Shown here piece after piece: positions 22,171 through 31,007 of a DNA stretch of 38,447 nucleotides. The stretch's first letter is position 1, and each line of letters starts with the position of its first letter. Under the pieces are notes generated by a model that saw nothing but the letters and a program-made list of their open reading frames with translations, had not been told where the DNA came from and did not search any database. Source of the DNA: Catenulisporales bacterium (GTDB lineage: Bacteria > Actinomycetota > Actinomycetes > Streptomycetales > Catenulisporaceae); NCBI GenBank assembly GCA_019510485.1, contig JAEKKI010000147.1:1-38447 (forward strand). The letters are read 5' to 3'. Both the position numbers and the translations under genes were made by a program.

Positions 22171-24195
22171 ATGGCACTTCTAGAGGTCCAGAACCTCCAC
22201 ACCCAGATCAAGCTGAAGCGCTCGGTCGTCCAGGCGGTCGACGGCATCAGCTTCAGCGTCGAGGCCGGCGAGACGATCGGCATCGTCGGGGAGTCCGGCT
22301 GCGGCAAGACCATGACCGCGATGTCGATCATGCGGCTGCTGCCCAACGGCGGCTCCTCTCCGGAGGGCAGCATCTTCCTCGACGGTCGCGATCTGCTCCA
22401 GCTCGACGAAGAGGAGATGGCCGGCGTCCGCGGCAACGAGATCGGCATGATCTTCCAGGACCCGATGACGTCACTGAACCCGACGATGACCATCGGCCGG
22501 CAGATCTCCGAGTCGGTGCGCATCCACCGCGGCACCGGCAAGAAGGAGGCGCACGAGCGCGCCGTCGAGGTGCTGCAGCTGGTCGGCATGCCCAGCCCGA
22601 TGCAGCGCGCTCAGGACTATCCGCACCAGCTCTCCGGCGGCATGCGCCAGCGCGCGATGATCGCGATCGCGCTGGCCAACGAGCCCAAGCTGCTGATCGC
22701 CGACGAGCCGACCACCGCCCTGGACGTGACGGTGCAGAAGCAGATCCTGGAGCTGATCGACAGCCTGCGCGAGCGCCTGGGCATGGCGGTCATCCTGGTG
22801 ACGCACGACCTCGGCGTGATCGCCGGCCGCGCGGACCGGGTGAACGTGATGTACGCCGGCCGGATCGTGGAGACCACGCAGACCGAGCGGCTGTACGCCA
22901 ACCCCCGGCATCCGTACACCGAGGCGCTGTTCGACTCGCTGCCCGAGCGCGGCGCCGAGAGCGGAACCCGGCTGTACTCGATCCCGGGCCTGCCGCCGGA
23001 CCTGACCGACCCGCCCAAGGTGTGCCGGTTCTCGCCGCGCTGCCGCTACGCGCAGGACGACTGCCGTGCGCAGGACCCGCCGTACCGGGTCGACGAGGTG
23101 GGCCACGAGTTCGCCTGCTTCCACCCGGTCGGCGCCGCCGAGCGCTCCGGCGAGGACCTCAAGGTGACGCTGTCGGAGGCGACCTCCCGGCAGGAGCTGC
23201 CCGCCGGCGAGATCGGCGACGTGCTGCTGGAGGTCAGCGACCTGGTCAAGGACTACCCGATCACCAAGGGCCTGCTGCGCCGGCAGATCGGCACGGTCAG
23301 CGCGGTGGCCGGGGTGTCGTTCACCATCCGCCGCGGCGAGACCGTGGGCCTGGTCGGCGAGTCCGGCTGCGGCAAGACCACGGTGGCCAAGCTGATCGTG
23401 GGCCTGGAGGACACCACCTCCGGCGCGATGAAGCTGTCCGGCGCCGACCTGGCCGCGCTCAAGGCGCGGGACCGGCGCAAGCGCAGCAAGGACGTCCAGC
23501 TGATGTTCCAGGACAGCTACGCCGCGATGGATCCGCGTATGCGGGTGCGGACGGTGGTGCGCGAGCCGCTGGACATCCAGAAGGTCGGCGACAAGGCGGC
23601 GCGCGAGGCCCGGATCAGGGAGCTGTTCGATCAGGTGGGGCTGCCGGCCTCGGCCCTGGAGCGCTATCCGCACGAGTTCTCCGGCGGCCAGCGCCAGCGG
23701 GTCGGCTTCGCGCGGGCCCTGGCGCCGGCGCCGAAGCTGATCGTCGCCGACGAGCCGGTCTCGGCCCTGGACGTGTCGATCCAGTCCCAGGTGCTCAACC
23801 TGATGAAGGACCTGCAGACCGAGCTCGGGCTGTCGTACCTGTTCATCTCGCACGACCTGTCCGTGGTCCGCTACCTGTCGGACCGGATCGGCGTGATGTA
23901 CCTGGGCAAGCTGGTGGAGATCGGACCGGCCGAGGCGGTGTACTCGCGCCCGATCCACCACTACACGCGCGGCCTGCTGGACACCATCCCGGTCGCCGAT
24001 CCGGAGGTGGAGAAGGCCAAGGCCAGCGCCGGCGTCGCCGGGGAGCTGCCCAGCGCCATCGACCCGCCCTCGGGCTGCCGGTTCCGCACCCGGTGCCCGG
24101 CGGCGCAGGAGCTGTGCGCGCAGGTCGAGCCGCCGCTGGCGCCCTTCGGCAGCGACGGGCACGAGGCGGCGTGCCACTTCCCGATCTGGAAGTGA
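22171..24195 (+). CDS. Fused double ATP-binding protein (DppD-DppF type), operon 1
   Basis: A 674-residue cytoplasmic protein with two complete ATPase domains that power the importer. The first has Walker [10 protein letters not shown], signature LSGGMRQR and Walker [13 protein letters not shown]. The second has [17 protein letters not shown] and [12 protein letters not shown]. Each ends with an OppD/F C-terminal region holding clustered cysteines ([14 protein letters not shown] then [20 protein letters not shown] then AACHF). In mycobacterial OppD such cysteines hold a 4Fe-4S cluster, so an iron-sulfur site is plausible here. ATG 22171 (GAGG upstream, 8 bp after the permease stop) is used; an in-frame start at 22129 would lie inside the permease gene. 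Confidence 0.94.
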   Translation: MALLEVQNLHTQIKLKRSVVQAVDGISFSVEAGETIGIVGESGCGKTMTAMSIMRLLPNGGSSPEGSIFLDGRDLLQLDEEEMAGVRGNEIGMIFQDPMTSLNPTMTIGRQISESVRIHRGTGKKEAHERAVEVLQLVGMPSPMQRAQDYPHQLSGGMRQRAMIAIALANEPKLLIADEPTTALDVTVQKQILELIDSLRERLGMAVILVTHDLGVIAGRADRVNVMYAGRIVETTQTERLYANPRHPYTEALFDSLPERGAESGTRLYSIPGLPPDLTDPPKVCRFSPRCRYAQDDCRAQDPPYRVDEVGHEFACFHPVGAAERSGEDLKVTLSEATSRQELPAGEIGDVLLEVSDLVKDYPITKGLLRRQIGTVSAVAGVSFTIRRGETVGLVGESGCGKTTVAKLIVGLEDTTSGAMKLSGADLAALKARDRRKRSKDVQLMFQDSYAAMDPRMRVRTVVREPLDIQKVGDKAAREARIRELFDQVGLPASALERYPHEFSGGQRQRVGFARALAPAPKLIVADEPVSALDVSIQSQVLNLMKDLQTELGLSYLFISHDLSVVRYLSDRIGVMYLGKLVEIGPAEAVYSRPIHHYTRGLLDTIPVADPEVEKAKASAGVAGELPSAIDPPSGCRFRTRCPAAQELCAQVEPPLAPFGSDGHEAACHFPIWK

Positions 24196-24538
24196 GCGCG
24201 CGGCTGTTCGGCAGGTCGGCGGTAAGTGCCGGGAGCGACACCGGGCTCTGACGCGGTCTCAGATTGTGGACGCAACTCAATATCAGTACGGTGAACACCG
24301 GGCCCCGGCGCTTGATCGCGGGCCCGGTGTTCTCTTGTACCCTTTTCCCTTTATACGTGTACTGCCTGCATCAGGGCATTCACTCTATGTCGCAGGGGTT
24401 TGAGAGTAGATATCCGTTCGTGTCCCGTTCGTGATCGATTTTGCGGCCGGCATCCGTCACTCTGGTAAGCGACGGGCTCGACACGATCTACGCCCGGTTC
24501 CATCTGGGTTGTGGGTATCGAGCACGGAGGGTCGTTAC
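24196..24538. other. Intergenic region between the two peptide-ABC operons
   Basis: 343 bp without a supportable gene. A strong terminator lies at 24293-24332. The following ~200 bases are AT-rich (CTTTATACGTG near 24348) and must contain the promoter of operon 2, but I could not fix a -35/-10 pair. Open frames before 24539 lack start signals. Confidence 0.65.
24293..24332 (+). terminator. Terminator hairpin of peptide-ABC operon 1
   Basis: GAACACCGGGCCC (24293-24305) and GGGCCCGGTGTTC (24320-24332) form a perfect 13-bp stem with a 14-nt loop, 98 bp after the ATPase stop, followed by TCTTGT. It separates the two ABC operons. Confidence 0.85.
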
Positions 24539-25522
24539 GTGGGCGCCTTCATTGTCCGCAGGCTGCTGAATTACGCGGTCCTGGTTTTCATCGCCACATC
24601 CCTGGCCTACCTCGGGGCGGCGACGGCCTTCCACCCGAAGGACATGTACCTGCACAAGAACCCGCCGGCCCCGGCCGTGGTCATGTACCGCGAGCTCGAC
24701 GAGCGTGACAGCAACCCGGACAAGCCGGTGTTCGAGCGCTATGCGCACTGGGTCGACGGCGTCGCGCACGGCGACTTCGGCAAGACCTGGGACCTGGACT
24801 CGGTCAGCAAGCACTTCTCGATCAGCGTGTGGGTCACCGTGCGCCTGGTGAGCGTGGCGGCCGTCCTGTCGGCCGTGCTGGGCGTGCTGATCGGCTCGTT
24901 CCAGGCGGTCAGACAGTACAAGGTCAGCGACCACTCGATCACCTTCGCGTCCTACGTCATCTTCGCGATGCCGGTGTTCGTCCTGGCGCCGTTCCTGAAG
25001 CTGATCGCGGTGCAGGTGAACAAGGCGGTCGGCGGCGACACCCCGCTGTTGCAGTACCAGGGCGAGATCGACCCGAACGCGACCGGCTTCTTCGGCCAGC
25101 TGTTCAGCCGCGCCGACCACCTGCTGCTGCCGACCATCTCGCTGTCGCTGGGCCTGATCGCGTTCTACAGCCGCTATCAGCGCGGCACCATGCTCGACGT
25201 CATGGGCTCTGACTTCCTGCGCACGGCGCGGGCCAAGGGCCTGCGCAAGGGCCGGGCGATCCTCAAGCACGGCGTGCGGACGGCGGTGATCCCGGTGATG
25301 ACGCTGGTCACCTACTCCACGATCACCACCTTCGCCGGCGCGATCATCACCGAGCGGGTGTTCGGCTGGAACGGGCTGGGCTCGTGGTTCACCGACGCCA
25401 CCAACCACGCCGACGTGAACTCGGTGGCCATGATCACCCTGTTCTCCGCGGTGCTGGTGCTGATCGCCGGAATGCTCTCGGACGTCATCACCGCCGTGCT
25501 CGACCCGCGGGTCCGGTTGTGA
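24539..25522 (+). CDS. Peptide ABC transporter permease, DppB/OppB-like, operon 2
   Basis: A 327-residue permease of the DppB class. The first helix is in RRLLNYAVLVFIATSLAYLG, then a long extracytoplasmic segment (DKPVFERYAHWVDGVAHGDF) and the BPD_transp_1 helices. The EAA loop is FLRTARAKGLRKGRAILKHG (about 226-245), and the protein ends VLDPRVRL. The GTG at 24539 is chosen because GGAGG lies eight bases upstream and the product then begins with the expected helix; an in-frame ATG at 24431 would add a 36-residue tail with non-family composition. Unlike operon 1, this operon begins with the permease and ends with the binding protein. Confidence 0.93.
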   Translation: MGAFIVRRLLNYAVLVFIATSLAYLGAATAFHPKDMYLHKNPPAPAVVMYRELDERDSNPDKPVFERYAHWVDGVAHGDFGKTWDLDSVSKHFSISVWVTVRLVSVAAVLSAVLGVLIGSFQAVRQYKVSDHSITFASYVIFAMPVFVLAPFLKLIAVQVNKAVGGDTPLLQYQGEIDPNATGFFGQLFSRADHLLLPTISLSLGLIAFYSRYQRGTMLDVMGSDFLRTARAKGLRKGRAILKHGVRTAVIPVMTLVTYSTITTFAGAIITERVFGWNGLGSWFTDATNHADVNSVAMITLFSAVLVLIAGMLSDVITAVLDPRVRL

Positions 25523-25637
25523 CGTCTCCGGCTGTCCGCCCCTTTGCGCCTGTTCGCCCGCCCGTCTCCCGCCGGCCGCCTTTCGCGGAGGCGCGAAGCG
25601 CCGCTGTCTCTGATAACTGCCACCGAAGGACTCTGCG

Positions 25638-26567
25638 ATGACGATCCAGCTCATCGACGACGGCCACACCCCCGAGACCGTCGGCGGCGGCCCCGTCGCC
25701 TCGACCGCGGCCGGCCGCGCCCGCCTGGTGTGGCGCCGCTTCCGGCGCAACAAGCTCGCGGTGGCGGGCCTGGCCGGTCTGGTGCTGCTGTTCCTGTTCG
25801 CGTTCTTCGGCCCGTCCCTGACGCACTGGAAGGCCGGCGACAACGACTTCCTCAACACCCAGACCGGGCCCGGCTCCGACCACTTCTTCGGCACCGACGA
25901 CGCCGGCCACGACATGTTCGCCCAGACCGTTTCCGGCATGCGGAAGTCGCTGAACATCGGCCTGCTGGTGGCGGCGCTGTCCACCGGCGCCGCCGGGATC
26001 CTGGGCACCGCCGCGGCCTACTTCGGCGGCTGGTGGGACAAGGTCATCGTGTGGCTGACCGACCTGTTCCTGGTCGTGCCCTCGCTGCTGATGCTGATCA
26101 TCCTGTCGCCGTACTTCCAGGGCGCGAACTGGATCGTGCTGATCCCGATGATCGCGCTGTTCAACTGGATGATCACCTCGCGGGTGGTGCGCGGCATGAC
26201 CCTGACGGTCCGCGAGCGGGAGTTCGTGCGGGCGGCCCGCTATATGGGCGTCCCGGCCTGGACGATCATCCGCCGGCACATCCTGCCCAACATCTCCTCG
26301 ATCCTGATCGTCGACTACACCCTGAACGTGGGCGCGGCGATCGTCACCGAGTCCTTCCTGTCCTTCCTGGGCTTCGGCATCCGCACGCCGGACGTGTCGC
26401 TGGGCACGGTGATCAACGACGGCTCCACCTTCGCCGGCACCGACCAGTGGTACCTGTTCGCGTTCCCGGCGTCCTTCCTCGTGCTGATCATCCTCTGCGT
26501 CAACTTCATCGGGGACGGACTGCGCGACGCCCTCGACCCCAACTCGACGGGAGTCTCCGCCCGATGA
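25638..26567 (+). CDS. Peptide ABC transporter permease, DppC/OppC-like, operon 2
   Basis: A 309-residue permease. It has the OppC_N start ([20 protein letters not shown]), the extracytoplasmic motif [15 protein letters not shown], and membrane helices including [18 protein letters not shown]. The EAA loop is [20 protein letters not shown] followed by LPNISS (about 197-222). AAGGA stands before the ATG. The 115-bp gap to the previous gene contains only small GC-rich hairpins (GGCGC-GAA-GCGCC near 25595). The stop codon overlaps the ATPase start by 4 bp. Confidence 0.94.
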   Translation: MTIQLIDDGHTPETVGGGPVASTAAGRARLVWRRFRRNKLAVAGLAGLVLLFLFAFFGPSLTHWKAGDNDFLNTQTGPGSDHFFGTDDAGHDMFAQTVSGMRKSLNIGLLVAALSTGAAGILGTAAAYFGGWWDKVIVWLTDLFLVVPSLLMLIILSPYFQGANWIVLIPMIALFNWMITSRVVRGMTLTVREREFVRAARYMGVPAWTIIRRHILPNISSILIVDYTLNVGAAIVTESFLSFLGFGIRTPDVSLGTVINDGSTFAGTDQWYLFAFPASFLVLIILCVNFIGDGLRDALDPNSTGVSAR

Positions 26568-28690
26568 CCGCCAACCTCGTCGCCCGCTCCGGTTCCGGTT
26601 CCGCCGCCCGTCCGGCCGGCTCCCCGGTGCTGTCCGTCAAGGACCTGCACGTCACCTTCGGCTCCGAGGCCGGGGACGTGCGCGCGGTGCGCGGCGTCAG
26701 CTACGACCTGCACCCCGGCCAGGTGCTGGGCATCGTCGGCGAGTCCGGCTCCGGCAAGTCGGTGTCCGCCATGGCGGTCCTGGGCCTGCTGCCGGACAAC
26801 GCCCGGGTCACCGGCTCCGTCGAGCTGGAAGGGCGGGAGCTTCTTGGCCTGTCGGACCGGGAGATGTCGAAGGCCCGGGGCAAGGACATCGCGATGGTCT
26901 TCCAGGACCCGCTGTCCGCGCTGACCCCGGTGTTCACCGTCGGCGACCAGATCGTCGAGGCGCTGACCGTACACCGGAGGCTCTCCAAGGACGCGGCCCG
27001 CGAGCGCGCCCTGGAGCTGCTCGACGTCGTCGGCATCCCGGACCCGCGGCGGCGCTTCAAGAACTTCCCGCACGAGTTCTCCGGCGGTATGCGGCAGCGC
27101 GTGATGATCGCGATGGCGATCGCCAACGACCCCAAGGTCATCCTGTGCGACGAGCCGACCACCGCGCTCGACGTGACCATCCAGGCCCAGATCCTGGAGG
27201 CGCTGAAGAGCGCCCAGGAGCTCACCGGCGCCGCGATCCTGATGATCACCCACGACCTCGGCGTGGTCGCCGGCTTCGCCGACCGGGTCTCGGTGATGTA
27301 CGCCGGCCGCCCGGTGGAGACCGGCGCCGTCGACGAGATCTACTACCGCCCGCGCATGCCCTACACGATCGGCCTGCTGGGCTCGATCCCGCGGCTCGGC
27401 ACCGCCGGGCACGGCCGCCGGCCGCTGACCCCGATCGAGGGCACGCCGCCGTCGATGGTCGACCTGCCGGACGCCTGCCCGTTCGTGGCGCGCTGCCCGA
27501 TCGCCGTCTCCGCCTGCCAGGCCGCCGAGCCCGAGCTGCTGCCGGCCGGCCCGGACTCGCACCCCTCGGCCTGTCACCGCCGCGCGGACCTGGAGAGCGG
27601 GACCATTCCGATCGACGAGGTCTACCCGCTCCCGGTGATCCCCGAGACCTCGCTGGACGCGGTGCCGCGCGCCGAGCGGCAGCCGGTGCTGGAGGTCAAG
27701 GATCTGAGCAAGCACTTCCCCCTGCTTCGCGGCGCGGTGTTCAAGCGGCGGGTCGGCACGGTCAAGGCCGTGGACGGCATCAGCTTCGAGATCCGCGAGG
27801 GCGAGACCCTGGGCCTGGTCGGGGAGTCCGGCTGCGGCAAGACCACCACGCTGATGGAGATCCTGGAGCTGGTGGCCCCGCAGGCCGGGTCGATCGCGGT
27901 GTTCGGCCGCGAGGCGGCGAACCTGTCCGGCCGCGAGCGCATGGAGATGCGCAAGGACATCCAGATCGTCTTCCAGGACCCGATGGCCTCCCTGGACCCG
28001 CGGATGCCGGTCGGCGACGCCATCGCAGAGCCCTTGCGCACCCACGGCTGGTCCGCCGACCGGGCCGCGGCGCGGGTGTCGGAGCTGCTGAAGCTGGTCG
28101 GCCTGGAGCCGTACCACGCCGCGCGCTTCCCCCGGGAGTTCTCCGGCGGCCAGCGCCAGCGCATCTGCGTGGCCCGGGCCCTGGCGCTGAGCCCGAAGGT
28201 CGTCATCCTGGACGAGCCGGTCTCGGCGCTGGACGTCTCGATCCAGGCCGGCGTCATCAACCTGCTGGACGAGCTGCGGGCCAAGCTGGGGCTGAGCTAC
28301 CTGTTCGTCGCGCACGACCTGTCGGTGGTGCGGCACATCGCCGACCGGGTGGCCGTGATGTACCTGGGCCGCATCGTCGAGATCGGCGACGTCGCCTCAG
28401 TGTTCCACGCGCCTTCGCACCCTTACACCCAGGCCCTGCTGTCGGCGATCCCGCTGCCGGATCCGCGCCGGGAGCGCGAGCGCTCCCGGATCCTGCTGCC
28501 CGGCGACCTGCCGTCGCCGGCCAACGTGCCCTCGGGCTGCCGGTTCCGCGACCGCTGCTTCAAGTACGCGTCGCTGAACGAAGCCGAGCAAGTGAAGTGC
28601 CGCGACGAGGACCCCACGATCGTCGCGCGCCCCGGCGAAGCGGACCACGCCACCGCGTGCCACTTCGCCGCCGCCCTGGAGGTGGTCTGA
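26564..28690 (+). CDS. Fused double ATP-binding protein (DppD-DppF type), operon 2
   Basis: A 708-residue protein with two ATPase domains. Domain 1 has [17 protein letters not shown] and [11 protein letters not shown]. Domain 2 has [17 protein letters not shown] and [11 protein letters not shown]. Both OppD/F tails carry cysteine sets ([14 protein letters not shown] and later [15 protein letters not shown] with a later C and ACHF), compatible with iron-sulfur binding as known for mycobacterial OppD. The ATG at 26564 overlaps the permease stop (ATGA). The same fusion occurs in operon 1, so the two operons probably share ancestry, although the gene order differs. Confidence 0.94.
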   Translation: MTANLVARSGSGSAARPAGSPVLSVKDLHVTFGSEAGDVRAVRGVSYDLHPGQVLGIVGESGSGKSVSAMAVLGLLPDNARVTGSVELEGRELLGLSDREMSKARGKDIAMVFQDPLSALTPVFTVGDQIVEALTVHRRLSKDAARERALELLDVVGIPDPRRRFKNFPHEFSGGMRQRVMIAMAIANDPKVILCDEPTTALDVTIQAQILEALKSAQELTGAAILMITHDLGVVAGFADRVSVMYAGRPVETGAVDEIYYRPRMPYTIGLLGSIPRLGTAGHGRRPLTPIEGTPPSMVDLPDACPFVARCPIAVSACQAAEPELLPAGPDSHPSACHRRADLESGTIPIDEVYPLPVIPETSLDAVPRAERQPVLEVKDLSKHFPLLRGAVFKRRVGTVKAVDGISFEIREGETLGLVGESGCGKTTTLMEILELVAPQAGSIAVFGREAANLSGRERMEMRKDIQIVFQDPMASLDPRMPVGDAIAEPLRTHGWSADRAAARVSELLKLVGLEPYHAARFPREFSGGQRQRICVARALALSPKVVILDEPVSALDVSIQAGVINLLDELRAKLGLSYLFVAHDLSVVRHIADRVAVMYLGRIVEIGDVASVFHAPSHPYTQALLSAIPLPDPRRERERSRILLPGDLPSPANVPSGCRFRDRCFKYASLNEAEQVKCRDEDPTIVARPGEADHATACHFAAALEVV

Positions 28691-28787
28691 ACCGACCGCC
28701 GTCCGGGGCTCTGTGCCCCACACCACCGAGCTGCCCGGAACCCGGCGCCGCTCTCGCACCGACCGCATGCCACAGGGAGATTCACCC

Positions 28788-30527
28788 ATGCGTAGCACCA
28801 CCAAGAAGTCGCCGGCGATCATCGCCATCCTGGCGACGGCCGCGCTGGCCGCGTCCGCCTGCTCCTCCAGCAAGAGCGGCGGCTCCGGCGCCGGCAACGG
28901 CGCCACCTCGGCCGGCGGCAAGTCCATCCCGGTCGCCACCAGCAACGACATCAACGCCAAGGACGCCTCCACCCTTAAGAGCGGCGTCCTGACGCTGGCG
29001 ATCGACCAGTACTCCTCGCAGTGGAACACCGCCACCAACAACGGCAACGAGGGCGACACCGCGAAGGTGATGTCCACCCTGATGCCGCGGCTGTTCCACT
29101 TCGACGCCGCCGGCAACGCCACCCCGAACAAGGACTACCTGGTCAGCGCGGACGAGAACACGACCGCCGGCAAGCAGGTCGTCACCTACAAGCTGAACCC
29201 GAAGGCCAAGTGGTCCGACGGCACGGCGATCACCTACAAGGACTTCGTCGCCACCTGGAAGGCCGAGGCGGGCTCCGCCGCCGGCTTCGACGTGGCCGGC
29301 TCCGTCGGCTATGACCAGATGGCCTCCGTCGAGCGCGGCGCCGACGACCAGACCGTGGTCGTCACCTACAAGACGCCGTTCTCGGACTGGAAGTCCATGT
29401 TCGACCAGTTCAACGGCACCGGGCTGTACCCGGCCTCGAAGATCGCCACCGCCGACGGCTGGAACAAGGCCTACATGAACGCGATCCCGGTCACCGCCGG
29501 CCCGTTCAAGCTGGCCACGATGGACCCCACCACCAAGACCGTCACCGTCGTGCCGGACCCGAACTGGTGGGGCGACAAGCCGGTGCTGAGCAAGATCGTC
29601 TTCCGCGCGATCGACGACACCGCGGCCCAGGCCGACGCCTACAACAACCACGAGCTGGACGCCTTCGAGGTCGGCCCGTCCTCGGCCAACTTCGCCAAGG
29701 TCAAGGACACCACCGGCGGCACCGTCCACTACGCCGGCGGCCCGGACTGGCGCCACATCTCGATGAACAGCCAGGCCCCCGCGCTGAAGGACCAGGTCGT
29801 CCGCCAGGCGATCTATCAGGCCGTCAACCGCCAGCAGATCGCCGACGTGGACCTGAAGAACCTCGGCACCTGGAAGCCGACGGTCCTGAACAACCGCTTC
29901 TTCGTCAACAACCAGACCGGCTACCAGGACAACCTCGGCGAGCTGGCCTACAACCCCGACGCCGCCGCCAAGGCCCTGGACGCGGCCGGCTGGGTCAAGG
30001 GCTCCGACGGCATCCGCGCCAAGGGCGGCGTCAAGCTGGACCTGAAGTGGATCGAGCCGCAGGGCGTGAAGACCTCCTCCAACGAGGCCCAGATGGCCAA
30101 GGCCGACCTGGCCAAGATCGGCATCGGCATCGAGGAGACCCCGGTCAACAGCGACGACTTCTTCGACAAGTACATCAACGTCGGGCAGTTCGACATCACG
30201 GCGTTCGCTTACCTGGGGAACCCGTTCCCGGTGTCCAGCGGCGCGCCGCAGATCCAGTCGGTGGCCGACCCGAAGAACATCCACAACAACCCGCGCCTGG
30301 ACAACGCCCCGGACGTCGACGCCGCGCTGCAGAAGGCGCTGACCGACACCGACCCGGCGCAGGCGATCGCGGACGCGAACGCGGCTGACAAGGCGGCCAC
30401 CAAGCAGGCGACGCTGATCCCGCTGTACCAGCGGCCGCAGATCTGGGCCACCAAGTCGACGCTGGCGAACTTCGGTTCGTTCGGGTTCCAGGACTTCGAC
30501 TGGACGAAGATCGGCTTCACCAGCTGA
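28788..30527 (+). CDS. Peptide ABC transporter substrate-binding lipoprotein (SBP family 5), operon 2
   Basis: A 579-residue binding protein. The signal peptide ends LAASACSSS with C25 as the lipid-anchored cysteine, followed by a Ser/Gly linker. The body shows the family-5 marks VTYKLNPKAKWSDGTAITYK (about 141-160), ITAFAYLGNP and QATLIPLYQRPQIW. The ATG at 28788 has AGGGAG upstream; an in-frame ATG at 28713 is rejected because it precedes the signal peptide by 25 polar residues. Here the SBP gene is last in the operon. It is 97 bp from the ATPase gene and followed by a strong terminator, an unusual order since SBP genes often come first. Confidence 0.93.
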   Translation: MRSTTKKSPAIIAILATAALAASACSSSKSGGSGAGNGATSAGGKSIPVATSNDINAKDASTLKSGVLTLAIDQYSSQWNTATNNGNEGDTAKVMSTLMPRLFHFDAAGNATPNKDYLVSADENTTAGKQVVTYKLNPKAKWSDGTAITYKDFVATWKAEAGSAAGFDVAGSVGYDQMASVERGADDQTVVVTYKTPFSDWKSMFDQFNGTGLYPASKIATADGWNKAYMNAIPVTAGPFKLATMDPTTKTVTVVPDPNWWGDKPVLSKIVFRAIDDTAAQADAYNNHELDAFEVGPSSANFAKVKDTTGGTVHYAGGPDWRHISMNSQAPALKDQVVRQAIYQAVNRQQIADVDLKNLGTWKPTVLNNRFFVNNQTGYQDNLGELAYNPDAAAKALDAAGWVKGSDGIRAKGGVKLDLKWIEPQGVKTSSNEAQMAKADLAKIGIGIEETPVNSDDFFDKYINVGQFDITAFAYLGNPFPVSSGAPQIQSVADPKNIHNNPRLDNAPDVDAALQKALTDTDPAQAIADANAADKAATKQATLIPLYQRPQIWATKSTLANFGSFGFQDFDWTKIGFTS

Positions 30528-30556
30528 GGTTCGGGTAGTAGGTGACGTGCACGGTT

Positions 30557-30593
30557 CGAGGGCCCCGTTGTGTGGAACGGGGCCCTCGTTTTT
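30557..30593 (+). terminator. Rho-independent terminator of peptide-ABC operon 2
   Basis: CGAGGGCCCCGTT (30557-30569) and AACGGGGCCCTCG (30576-30588) form a perfect 13-bp stem with a 6-nt loop, followed by TTTTT. It lies 30 bp after the SBP stop and 13 bp before the end of the opposing gene, so it may act in both directions. Confidence 0.95.
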
Positions 30594-30605
30594 GGCCGGC
30601 CCGGC

Positions 30606-31007
30606 TCAGTCCCCGGACTCCAACGCGAGGATCGCATCAGCCAGCCGTGCTATCTCCCCGGCCAGCAGCTCAGTCTGCTGGCGCTGCTGATGCGCGATCC
30701 GGGCGAGCCACGATCCGAAGAACAAGAACCCGCCGAGCGTGGTGAGCGCCAGGCCGCCGATCCCGCCGGACACCAGGTACGCGACTTGTTCGAAGGTGTA
30801 CGGCGTGTGCGCGGCACCGTACCAGCCCAATCCGATGGCGATCAGACCCAGCGGCATCAGCAGGCTGCCGGCCAGACCCAACCCCTGCTGCATCAGCCGC
30901 TCGGACTCGGTGGTACGCGTTTTCGGCCGTGCCCCTACGGCTGAGGCCGCCGCCGGACGCGCCGTCCCGGCCACCGCGCGGGCAGCCCATGTCTTCGCGG
31001 TACTCAT
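30606..31007 (-). CDS. Small two-helix membrane protein of the Liv-like operon
   Basis: A 133-residue protein. A polar N-terminal part (1-38) precedes helix 1 (about 43-62, LAGSLLMPLGLIAIGLGWYG). A short loop AAHTPYTFEQVAYL precedes helix 2 (about 77-97), and an amphipathic, probably coiled-coil tail follows (ARIAHQQRQQTELLAGEIAR). The ATG at 31007 has GGGAGG upstream and overlaps the surface-protein stop by 4 bp; an in-frame start at 31115 lies within that gene. I recall similar proteins of unknown function in Streptomyces next to comparable ABC genes. The tail suggests assembly with partners, perhaps the anchored surface protein or the permease. Confidence 0.78.
   Translation of the reverse strand: MSTAKTWAARAVAGTARPAAASAVGARPKTRTTESERLMQQGLGLAGSLLMPLGLIAIGLGWYGAAHTPYTFEQVAYLVSGGIGGLALTTLGGFLFFGSWLARIAHQQRQQTELLAGEIARLADAILALESGD

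Noticed and set aside
24333-24360. Promoter of peptide-ABC operon 2 at TTGTAC...TATACG
   Set aside because: The two hexamers are separated by only 11 nt, too short for a sigma-70-type promoter.
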